Translations under genes and position numbers: made by a program
Shown here: positions 1-6,142 of the stretch, piece by piece
Layout: every line of letters begins with the position of its first letter
Position numbering within the stretch: the stretch's first letter is position 1
Notes under the pieces: model-generated
The model's input: only the letters and a program-made list of their open reading frames with translations
What the model was told of the DNA's origin: nothing
Database searches by the model: none
Assembly (NCBI GenBank): GCA_001311545.1
Contig: BBBL01000052.1
Coordinates: forward strand, 1 to 8,405
DNA: 8,405 nucleotides
Reading direction: 5' to 3'
Source: Thermus kawarayensis JCM 12314
GTDB lineage: Bacteria; Deinococcota; Deinococci; Deinococcales; Thermaceae

Positions 1-497
1 CTGGAGGGCCAGGGGAGGTTCCGCCTCCTCGAGGGCCTGGAGAAGCTCCTCCTCCGGGGGTTCGGGGGCGAGGAGGTCTTCCTCCACGCCTCCAGGGAGG
101 CCGGGGCTTCCTCGGCGGGCTCCTCGGCGAGGAGGAGGGCTTCCTCCTCGAGGTCCAGGTCCACCTCGGGGAAGTCCAGGTCCAGCTCCTCCTCTGCCAC
201 CTCCTCCACCTGGAGGGTAGGGGTCTTGGGAGCCTCGGGGATGAGGTCGGCCAGGTCTACCCCTTCCTTCCCCAAGGCCTCCTGGGCCCGTTTAAGCTCC
301 TCCTCCGGGGGCAGGGGCGGGGGGGCCTCCGGCATGGGCGGAAGGTCCACCTCCCCGGCCATCAGCTTGGCCAGAAAGGCCAGGACATCCCGCTCCACGA
401 TGGTCCCGTCGGGGCCCGTGCCTTGGAGCTGCCGCCAGTCTATGCCGTTTTCCTCGGCGAGGCGCCGGGCCAAAGGCGTGATCCTGGGTTCTGCCAT
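1..497 (-). CDS. E3-binding (peripheral subunit-binding) domain protein, N-terminal part, one frame break
   Basis: The gene starts at ATG 497-495 and runs off the left edge. Residues about 5-42 match the peripheral subunit-binding domain of 2-oxo acid dehydrogenase E2 proteins: a helix ITPLARRLAEENGID, then the loop GTGPDGTIVERDV. In E2 proteins this domain docks E1 or E3. After residue 50 the chain becomes a Pro/Glu/Asp-rich linker. Unlike classical E2, no lipoyl domain precedes the binding domain, so this is not an ordinary E2; the C-terminal part lies outside the window. The frame is lost near position 88 (one base short, probably in a C run). The shifted frame continues the same acidic style (VEEDLLAPEPPEEELLQ), whereas the unshifted one turns abruptly Arg/Ser-rich. 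The gene is divergent from the aminopeptidase with only 20 bases between starts. The domain call is firm; the overall function is unknown. Confidence 0.75.
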   Translation of the reverse strand, partial: MAEPRITPLARRLAEENGIDWRQLQGTGPDGTIVERDVLAFLAKLMAGEVDLPPMPEAPPPLPPEEELKRAQEALGKEGVDLADLIPEAPKTPTLQVEEVAEEELDLDFPEVDLDLEEEALLLAEEPAEEAPASLEAWRKTSSPPNPRRRSFSRPSRRRNLPWPS

Positions 498-505
498 CTT
501 GCCCC

Positions 506-512
506 TATGATA
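506..512. promoter_or_regulatory. Symmetric -10 element (TATGATA) between divergent genes
   Basis: TATGAT (506-511) on the plus strand ends six bases before the GTG start at 518. TATCAT on the minus strand (512-507) ends nine bases before the ATG start at 497. Both fit TANNNT, and the two hexamers overlap because TANNNTA is its own reverse-complement pattern. A start point about seven bases after the -10 makes the aminopeptidase transcript leaderless and gives the other a leader of a few bases. No convincing -35 is visible on either strand. Activity is inferred from position only. Confidence 0.6.
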
Positions 513-517
513 ACAGG

Positions 518-1579
518 GTGGAAGCGCGCTTCGCCGAGCTTTTGGCCGAGTACTGCCTGGAGGCCGGTCCCGGGGAGACCGTCTTGGTGGAAGCGGAAAC
601 CCCGGCCCTTCCCCTCTTGCCCCACCTCAAGCGGGCCCTCCTGCGGCGAGGGGCTTACCCCTTCTTCCGCCTGAGCTACCCCGCGGAGGGGCGGGATTTT
701 CTCCTTTATGGCGGGCGGTGGTTAGAGGAAATCCCCGAGGCGGAGTGGGCCCTTTACCAGCGGGCGGACAAGTTCTTGCGCATCCTCTCCGCCGAGAACC
801 CCCTGGAGGCGGCCTCCTTAGACCCTGCCCTCGCCCTGCGCCACCAGAAGGCTGGTGGCCCTTGCAGGAGGTAAGGCTTAAGAAGCGCTGGGCCCTCACC
901 CTCTACCCCACGGTGGCTACGCCGTGGGGGCGGGGATGGGCACCGGGGAGTTCCGGGCCTACCTGGAAAGGGCGCTCTTCCTGGACCGGGAGGACCCCGT
1001 GGCCGCTTGGCGGGAGCTTTCCCGTTTCCAGGAGAGGCTTATCGCCAGGCTTTCCTCGGGGAGGGAGCTTCGCCTCCAGGCCCCGGGCACCGACCTCACG
1101 CTTTCGGTGGCGGGCCGCACCTGGGTGAACTCCGACGGGCGGCGCAACATGCCCTCGGGGGAGGTCTTCACCGGGCCCTTGGAGGATTCCGCCGAGGGGG
1201 AGGTGCGCTTCAACCTCCCGGCCTTCGTGGGGGGCAGGAGGGTGGAGGGGATCCACCTGCGCTTTTCCCGGGGGGAGGTGGTGGAGGCCAGGGCGGAGGT
1301 GGGGGAGGGTTACCTGAGGGAGGCCCTTTCCACCGATCCCGGGGCGAGGCGGCTTGGCGAGGTGGGCCTCGGCACCAACTTCGCCCTGGACCGCCCTACG
1401 GGCCTCGTCCTGCTAGACGAGAAGATGGGGGCACGGTTCACCTGGCCCTGGGCCGGAGCTACCCGGAAACGGGGGGAAAGAACCAGAGCGCCCTCCACTG
1501 GGACCTGGTCCTCTCCCTGAGGGAAGGGAGGCTTCTTCTGGACGGGGAGCCCCTTCTCGTGGGGGGACGCTTCCTCTAA
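518..1579 (+). CDS. M29-family metallo-aminopeptidase, three frame breaks
   Basis: The restored protein is 354 residues, close to the usual 360-410 of family M29 (AmpS/aminopeptidase T), cytoplasmic enzymes that remove N-terminal residues using a pair of metal ions. The expected metal ligands appear in order in the C-terminal half: Glu216 (PSGEVFTGP), Glu282 (LGEVGLGTN), His309 ([10 protein letters not shown]), His328 and Asp330 (ALHWDL). Tyr316 in GRSY also matches a conserved family position. The start is GTG 518, directly behind a -10 element and with no clear ribosome site, so probably leaderless. Three single-base losses break the frame: near 852 (GCC read as GC), near 915 (GGG as GG) and at 1426-1431 (a G run). 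All five ligands survive, so a working enzyme is likely if the breaks are sequence errors. Substrate preference cannot be read from sequence. Confidence 0.88.
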
Positions 1580-1582
1580 GTA

Positions 1583-1607
1583 CCCACCGCGCTTTCGCCA
1601 CGGTGGG
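1583..1607. terminator. Hairpin between convergent genes
   Basis: CCCACCG (1583-1589) can pair with CGGTGGG (1601-1607) around an 11-base loop. It begins three bases after the aminopeptidase stop and lies in the 89-base gap before the stop of the ABC permease on the other strand. There is no T-run on either side, so intrinsic termination is uncertain. The position between two gene ends is the main argument. Confidence 0.4.
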
Positions 1608-1668
1608 GGCCCCCAGAAAGCCTCCCCATAGCCCCGGCTTGGGCGTCCCATGGCCAAAGTGCGGGCAC

Positions 1669-2438
1669 TTAGAGGTCCTTTCGCCCGAAGACCAGGCCCC
1701 CAGGAAGGCGAAGCCCAGGGTGTAGATGAGGAGGAGGGAAAGGCCGAGCCCCGCCGCCTCCGGCCTCAGGTACAGGTCTAGATAGGTGGTGAGGAGGAAG
1801 GGGGTGAGGGCGGGGAAGGCCACCAGAAGGCGCATGAGGAGAAGGGTGGCCACGGCGGCCAGGGCGCTCGCCGTGGTGGAGAGGAAGAGGGTGCCGTAGA
1901 GAAGGGCCAGGGAGGCGAGGGGCAAGAGCACCGCCCCCGCCAGGAGGTGGGCCCGGAGGAGCTCCAGGAGGGCCTCCTTCGGGGTGAGGAGGCCTACCCC
2001 GGCGAACCCCCCTTCTCCCAGGCCCGTGCCCCCGTAGAAGGCCCCTAGGCCGTGGGGCAGGCCCGCCAAAAGCCCCCCCAGAAAACTCGCCGAGAGGAGG
2101 ACGAAGGGGTAGAGAAGGGCGGAGAGGAGCTTGGCCAGGAGGAGGCTGGTCCGGGGCAAGGGGCGGAGGAGGAGGCTTTTGAGGGTGCCCTGGGCCACCT
2201 CGCTGCCCAGGGACTCGCTGGCCGCCATCACCACCAGGAAGGGAAAGAGGAACTCCATCCCGGCCATCAGGCTCAAGGAGACCACCTGCCACCCCGAGGC
2301 CAGGACCAGGCCGTAGACCTCCTTAAGCCCGGGGGCCAGGGCCCAGAGGAAGGGAAGGAGGAAGGCGGAAAGAAGGCCGAGCCCCACCGAGCGGAGGCGG
2401 AAGAGCTTGAAGACCTCAAAGAGGAAGAGCCTAAGCAT
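1669..2438 (-). CDS. ABC-2 type transporter permease, one frame break near the end
   Basis: An integral membrane protein of about 256 residues with five or six hydrophobic segments, partner of the ATPase encoded just upstream. Residues about 71-105 carry the typical ABC-2 cytoplasmic pattern, a Glu-containing stretch followed by GTLKSLLLRPLPRTSLLLAK, as in exporters of the BcrB/NatB kind. The start ATG (2438-2436) overlaps the ATPase stop by eight bases, which suggests translational coupling. One base is missing near 1697. In the restored frame the protein ends FGRKDL with TAA at 1671-1669, a normal ending for the family, while the unshifted frame runs on through about 80 implausible residues. 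The substrate is unknown; small hydrophobic drugs, peptides or lipids are typical of the family. Confidence 0.85.
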
Positions 2439-3309
2439 GTTTCACCCTGTCCTGGTAGTAGCTTAGAAGGTCAAAGCGGTGGGGCGCGAGGGCCTCCACC
2501 CGGTATCCCTCCCGGAGAAGGGCTCTAAGAACCGCCTCCCTATCCCCCTCAAAGAGGATGGCCCCGCCCTGGAGCCTGGCCCAGGCCACCTGGGGCAGGG
2601 TCTTGAGGAGGGCGAGGGCGCCTTCTGGGGGGTGGGCCTCGAGGCGGTAGGCCTCCCTTCCGGAAAGGGCCACCTCGTCCAGAAGCCTACCCCCGCCCAG
2701 GATGCCCACCTTGTGGGCGTAGCGGGCAACCTCGGGGAGGTGGTGGGTGGAGAGGAGCACCGCTACCCCTTCCTGGGAGAGTTCCCGGAGGAGGCCGTGC
2801 ACCAGCTCCACCCCCTCGGGGTCCAGGCCCGAGGTGGGCTCGTCCAGCACCAGGACCTTGGGCCGGGGGAGGATGGCCGCCGCCAGGCCCAGGCGTTGCC
2901 TCTGCCCCAGGGAGTAGCTGCCCACCTTTTGGTCGGCCACGGCCAGCAGCTTGAGCCGGGCCAGGACCTCGGCGATGCGGGCCTCCTCCCGCACCCCGGC
3001 GAGGTAGGCGTGGAGGCGCAAGTTCTCCCGCCCCGTAAGGTAGGGGTAGAAGGCGGCCGGAGCCTCCACCACCGCCCCCAGGTGGCGCCGGGCGGCGGGC
3101 GTTTTGTGCACGTCCTCTCCCAGGAGGAGGGCCCGCCCTTCCGTGGGGAAGGCCAGCCCCGTGACCAGGCGGATGAGGGTGGTCTTGCCGCTCCCGTTGG
3201 GGCCCGCCAGGGCGTAGACCTCCCCCGGCCGCACGGAAAGGCTGATCCCGGAAAGGATGGGCTTCCGCCCGTAGCGCTTGCCCAGGCCCTCTAGCCTTAA
3301 GGCTTCCAT
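2431..3309 (-). CDS. ABC transporter ATP-binding protein (drug/lipid exporter type)
   Basis: The only long gene in the window with an unbroken frame: 292 residues from ATG 3309. All nucleotide-binding motifs are present: Walker A GPNGSGKTT (36-44), signature YSLGQRQRL (132-140), Walker B KVLVLDEP (151-158), D-loop SGLD (160-163) and the H-loop histidine 189 in STHH. The SLGQRQR form of the signature is typical of ATPases paired with ABC-2 permeases (BcrA/CcmA-like). It should sit on the inner face of the membrane and drive export through the permease whose start overlaps its stop. A TTG six codons upstream is open, but I chose ATG 3309 because TAGTAT (3322-3317) ends seven bases before it, the leaderless layout. 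The upstream region overlaps the ffs promoter on the other strand. Confidence 0.93.
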   Translation of the reverse strand: MEALRLEGLGKRYGRKPILSGISLSVRPGEVYALAGPNGSGKTTLIRLVTGLAFPTEGRALLLGEDVHKTPAARRHLGAVVEAPAAFYPYLTGRENLRLHAYLAGVREEARIAEVLARLKLLAVADQKVGSYSLGQRQRLGLAAAILPRPKVLVLDEPTSGLDPEGVELVHGLLRELSQEGVAVLLSTHHLPEVARYAHKVGILGGGRLLDEVALSGREAYRLEAHPPEGALALLKTLPQVAWARLQGGAILFEGDREAVLRALLREGYRVEALAPHRFDLLSYYQDRVKHA

Positions 3310-3315
3310 GGATGC

Positions 3316-3322
3316 TATACTA
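3316..3322. promoter_or_regulatory. Symmetric -10 element (TATACTA) shared by ffs and the ABC ATPase gene
   Basis: TATACT (3316-3321) on the plus strand lies six bases before the first paired base of the SRP RNA at 3328, as a start point requires. TAGTAT on the minus strand (3322-3317) ends seven bases before the ABC ATPase ATG at 3309. The two hexamers share five bases, so polymerase could use the element in either direction but not both at once. No good -35 is seen on either side. Confidence 0.65.
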
Positions 3323-3327
3323 CCCAA

Positions 3328-3427
3328 GCCCCCGGTCCAGCGCGGCGGTCCGGGCGTGAACCGGGTCAGGTCCGGAAGGAAGCAGCCCTAAGCGCTCCGG
3401 GTCGGGCGCCGCTGGGTAGCCGGGGGC
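3328..3427 (+). ncRNA. ffs: Signal recognition particle RNA (small bacterial 4.5S type)
   Basis: The diagnostic core GTCAGGTCCGGAAGGAAG starts at 3365 and is followed by CAGCCCTAAG, the Ffh-binding domain with its tetraloop and symmetric internal loop. The ends close the hairpin: GCCCCCGG (3328-3335) pairs with CCGGGGGC (3420-3427), and a second stem pairs CCAGC near 3337 with GCTGG near 3411. The length of about 100 bases fits the small bacterial class without an Alu domain. The RNA joins Ffh and FtsY to target membrane proteins during translation. TATACT six bases before the 5' end fixes the strand and start. No T-run follows; the DnaA boxes begin four bases later. Confidence 0.95.
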
Positions 3428-3430
3428 GCT

Positions 3431-3451
3431 TTATCCACAGGGTTATCCACA
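3431..3451 (+). promoter_or_regulatory. Two tandem perfect DnaA boxes
   Basis: TTATCCACA occurs at 3431-3439 and again at 3443-3451, as a 12-base direct repeat TTATCCACAGGG. This is the consensus strong DnaA box, also the form reported for the Thermus thermophilus origin. The pair lies in the 81-base gap between the 3' end of ffs and the 3' end of the CoA-transferase gene, so it is not near a recognisable start of a gene. No AT-rich unwinding region, further boxes, dnaA or dnaN are present, so it is not a full origin. A titration or reload site is possible. Confidence 0.75.
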
Positions 3452-3502
3452 GGGTCTTTCTCGCCTTCTTCACGGGCCTTGGTTGAAAAAGTGCCTTCTG
3501 AA

Positions 3503-3518
3503 CGGGGTTTACTCCCCG
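3503..3518. other. Small hairpin over the CoA-transferase stop codon
   Basis: CGGGG (3503-3507) can pair with CCCCG (3514-3518) around a six-base loop that includes the stop codon at 3511-3509. On the minus strand a CTTTTT run follows about 13 bases later. It may help end the CoA-transferase transcript, but the stem is short and the T-run is not adjacent. Confidence 0.25.
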
Positions 3519-4715
3519 GGTCTTGGGGCTTCCGCCGTGCGCACCACCCCCTTTTCCACAAGGCCCCGCACCTCCTCCGGGGTGTAACCCGCTTCTAGGA
3601 GCACTTCCTCCGTGTGCGCTCCCAAAAGGGGCGGGGGCAGGGTGGGCCCTGCGGGGGTTCTGGAGAGGAAGCGCAAGGGGTTGGCCAGGGTGGGAAGGGA
3701 CCCAAAAGGGGGTGGGAAAGGGTCCAGACCGCCCCCCGGGCCTCGGCCTGGGGGTCCTGGAAGGCCTCGGCCAGATCGTTCACCGGGGCGGCGGGGACCC
3801 TGCTTCCCTGAGCCTCGCCAGCCAGTAGGGCCCTGTCCCGGGTGCGGAGCACCTGGGATAGGGCCTCCACCACCTCCTCTCGGTGTTCCACGCGCTCAGC
3901 GTTTTGGGGAAAGCGCAGGGCGAGCTCGGGAAGCCCCAACACCCGGCAGAGCCTCTGGAACTGCTCATCGTTCCCCACCGCCAGGATGAGCCAGCCGTCC
4001 CCCGCGGGGAAGGCCCCGTAGGGAACGATCTGGGCGTGGGCGTTCCCCAGCCTTTTAGGGGGTTTGCCGGTGAGGAGGTAGCTTTCCCCCAGGTTGGCCA
4101 GGGCGAAGAGGCCCACGTCAAAGAGGGAGAGGTCTATGTGCTGGCCCTCCCCGCTCCGCTCCCGCTCCAGAAGGGCGGCGAGCACGGCCGAAGCCCCATC
4201 ATCCCCGTCATCACGTCAATCCAGGCCACGCCCACCTTCATGGGGGGCCCCTCGGGCTCTCCGGTGACGGACATGATGCCGGTGTAGCCCTGGAGGGCGG
4301 CGTCGTAGCCCGGTTCCCTTGCCCTCGGCCCGGTGTGGCCGAAGCCGGTGATGGAGAGGTAGACGAGGCGGGGGTTCAGGACCCTTAGACGCTCGTAGCC
4401 TAAGCCGTAGCGCTCCAGGTCTCCCGTCTTGAAGTTCTCCACCAGGACATCCGCCTTCTGGGCCAGGCGCCTCAGGGCTTCCTGGCCTTCCTTGGCCTTC
4501 AGGTCCAGGGCCAGGCTCCGCTTGCCCCGGTTCACGGAGAGGAAGTAGGCGCTTTCCCCCTGCACGAAAGGGGGGCCCCAGCCCCGGGTCTCGTCCCCCC
4601 AGGGGGGCTCCACCTTGACCACCTCGGCCCCCAGGTCCGCCAGGATCAGGGTGCAGAGGGGGCCGGCGAGAACCCGGGAAAGGTCCAGAACCCGGATGCC
4701 GGAAAGGGGCTTCAT
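3509..4715 (-). CDS. Family III CoA-transferase (CaiB/BaiF family), two frame breaks
   Basis: The restored protein is 402 residues, the usual size. These enzymes move coenzyme A between acyl donors and carboxylic acids through an Asp-bound mixed anhydride, as interlocked dimers in the cytoplasm. The N-terminus LSGIRVLDLSRVLAGP and LGAEVVKVEPP are family hallmarks; then come GESAYFLSVNRGKRS, VLVENFKTGDLERYGLGY and GFGHTGP. Asp167 in WIDVMTG aligns with the catalytic Asp of formyl-CoA transferase. The C-terminus PPPLLGAHTEEVL is also typical. Frame breaks lie near 4191 (a G short in a G run) and near 3690 (CCCC read as CCC); the stop is TAA 3511-3509. ATG 4715 has TAAGAT five bases upstream. 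The acyl substrate cannot be told: citramalate, malate, glutarate and others all occur in this family, and no neighbour helps. Confidence 0.9.
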
Positions 4716-4720
4716 GAGGC

Positions 4721-4726
4721 ATCTTA
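4721..4726 (-). promoter_or_regulatory. Putative -10 of the CoA-transferase gene
   Basis: TAAGAT read on the minus strand (4726-4721) ends five bases before the ATG at 4715. It fits the TANNNT pattern and the leaderless or near-leaderless spacing seen at other starts here. No -35 is evident. Confidence 0.4.
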
Positions 4727-4732
4727 CGCCGG

Positions 4733-4738
4733 TATAGT
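4733..4738 (+). promoter_or_regulatory. Putative -10 of the sugar permease gene
   Basis: TATAGT (4733-4738) is a good -10 hexamer that ends six bases before the GTG start at 4745. A leaderless transcript is therefore likely. It lies only six bases from the oppositely directed -10 of the CoA-transferase gene, so the two promoters probably compete. Confidence 0.5.
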
Positions 4739-4744
4739 GGGGGT

Positions 4745-5531
4745 GTGGGCCGCGTTCTTCGGCACGCCCTTGTGCTTTTGGTGCTTCTTTACGTCCTTCT
4801 CCCCTTCCTCTGGATGGCCTACGCCGCCTTCATGCCCAAGGAGGCGGTGTACTCGGGGGAGCTTTTCTCCCGCCTGGGCTTCAGCCTGGAGAACGTGAGG
4901 GCCTTGGGGAAGGAGGGTTTTTGGGGAAGGCTTTTTTTTCTCCTTGGGGCTTTCCTCAGGGGTGGTGCTCCTCCAGCTCCTCACCGCCCTTCTCGCCGCC
5001 TACGCCTTAAGGGCCGGGCTTGGGCTTCTCCCCCTCTACCTGGTGCTCATGGCCGTCCCGGCGGAGCTCCTCTTGGTGCCCCTCTACGGCATCCTCAAGC
5101 GGCTTTCCCTCCTGGAGACCCCTTGGGCCCTGGTCCTGCCCTTTGCCGCCAGCCCCTTTGTCCTCTACCTGGTGTACCAGGCCATGCGGGGGGTGCCCGA
5201 GGAGCTTTTGGAGGCGGCCCGGCTGGATGGGGCGGGGCACCGGGTGCTCCTTTTCCGCATCCTCTTTCCCCTGGTGCGCCCCACCCTGGTGGCGGCGGGG
5301 GTTTTGGCCTTCGCCGCCCACTGGAACCTGGTCCTCTACCCCCGGGTGGTGGTCTCCGACCCCCGCTTCTGGACGGTCCAGACCTGGCTCACCGACCTCC
5401 AGCGCAAGTACCCCACGGACTGGGGGCTCCTCTCGGCGGCGGCCCTCCTCTCGGTGCTTCCCATCGCCCTTCTCTACCTCCTCTTTGAGAGGCGGGTGGT
5501 GGCCACCTTTGAGGAGGGGTTGAAGGGGTAA
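4745..5531 (+). CDS. Carbohydrate ABC transporter permease (MalG type), frame break at a T8 run
   Basis: The restored protein is 261 residues with about six membrane segments; the first is at residues 8-29 and the last at 231-248. The EAA loop that docks the ATPase is clear: EELLEAARLDGAG at 152-164, followed by FRILFPLVRP at 170-179. With the short N-terminal loop and length this fits the inner-membrane MalG/UgpE group, which pairs with a MalF-type permease, a binding protein and an ATPase. None of those partners is in the window, so it may be an orphan or the end of a split locus. The frame changes at eight T's (4932-4939), the only break here that needs one base fewer; with seven T's the chain reads GRLFFSLGLSSGVVLLQ. 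GTG 4745 was chosen because of the -10 six bases upstream. The sugar is unknown. Confidence 0.85.
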
Positions 5532-5533
5532 TC

Positions 5534-5562
5534 TTGACCCCGCCCCTACCCCCCTTTACCCT
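5534..5562 (+). promoter_or_regulatory. Promoter of the lipoprotein gene (-35 TTGACC, -10 TACCCT)
   Basis: TTGACC (5534-5539) matches five of six bases of the -35 consensus. After a 17-base spacer comes TACCCT (5557-5562), a TANNNT -10. A start near 5569 would put the ribosome site AAGGAGG (5570-5576) almost at the 5' end, six bases before ATG 5583. This is the best complete promoter in the window, and it separates the lipoprotein from the permease upstream. Confidence 0.6.
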
Positions 5563-5582
5563 GGTCTTTAAGGAGGATAACC

Positions 5583-6142
5583 ATGCGCGCCCTGGTGGTG
5601 GGGTTGGTCCTCGGGCTTTCGGGGTGCGTTCCCGTGGCCATGCTACGGCCGCCGGAGCCGGCGCGGGGGACGGAGTGGTCCTTGGGGGGGACCCTTTCGG
5701 CCAACCCCTTTGGTGGCCGGTCGCCCGTCCTCCTTCTGCCCTACCTGGGCTACGCCCAAGGGGATGGGGTCTGGGAGTACAACCTCTCCCTCCAGTGGGG
5801 CCTTCGGGGAGGCGTGAAGCTGGGCCTGACCCCCGGGGTGGCCTGGATGCGGGCCTCACCCTCCCGCCCGTTTTGGGCGAGGGGGCGGACTGGAGCCAGG
5901 GGGTGCCCGTGGACCTGGACGGGGGGGTCATCCTGGGCGGGGGAGGGTACTACCTCTCGCCCAGGCTCCATCTCCTGGGGGTTCCGGGACAGGGGTGGGG
6001 TTTGGCCTACCAGCTTTCGGCGGGGGTGTACGGCGGGGAGTGGCTGGGAGAGATAGGCGCCCTCGGCGGGTTCGGGGGCACAGGGGTTCTCCTTAGCCTT
6101 TCCGCTGCCTGGCGTTTTGGAACCTCTCCCTTAGCGCCCTAA
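5583..6142 (+). CDS. Predicted lipoprotein with beta-barrel-like body, one frame break
   Basis: The restored protein is about 186 residues. It begins with a short signal peptide ending in LGLSGC, so Cys15 is the likely lipidated residue. The rest is rich in Gly and in alternating hydrophobic and aromatic residues (for example [20 protein letters not shown] and [17 protein letters not shown]), as in small outer-membrane barrels. It ends [15 protein letters not shown], near the kind of aromatic terminus barrels use. The start has a strong ribosome site AAGGAGG. One base is missing near 5846 (TGGGAT read as TGGAT); beyond it the original frame turns Arg/Ser/Trp-rich. The 3' end overlaps the end of rarA on the other strand by 50 bases. 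I do not recognise a family; the surface or periplasmic location is an inference. Confidence 0.7.

Noticed and set aside
521..532. Perfect 12-base palindrome GAAGCGCGCTTC just inside the aminopeptidase gene, possible operator
   Set aside because: It is within coding sequence, short, made of common codons, and occurs once; chance is likely.
852..1431. Programmed frameshifting in the aminopeptidase gene
   Set aside because: Three separate breaks without slippery heptamers or stimulatory structures, in a window where nearly every gene has similar breaks; sequence error explains all of them.
2479..3294. 271-codon open frame on the plus strand, opposite the ABC ATPase
   Set aside because: The minus-strand protein has every ABC ATPase motif; the plus frame is a Gly/Pro/His/Gln-rich shadow with no motif, a consequence of high GC.
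3428..3508. Full replication origin, or a dnaX neighbour of ffs
   Set aside because: Only two DnaA boxes, no AT-rich region and no dnaA, dnaN or dnaX in the window, although ffs lies near dnaX in many bacteria.
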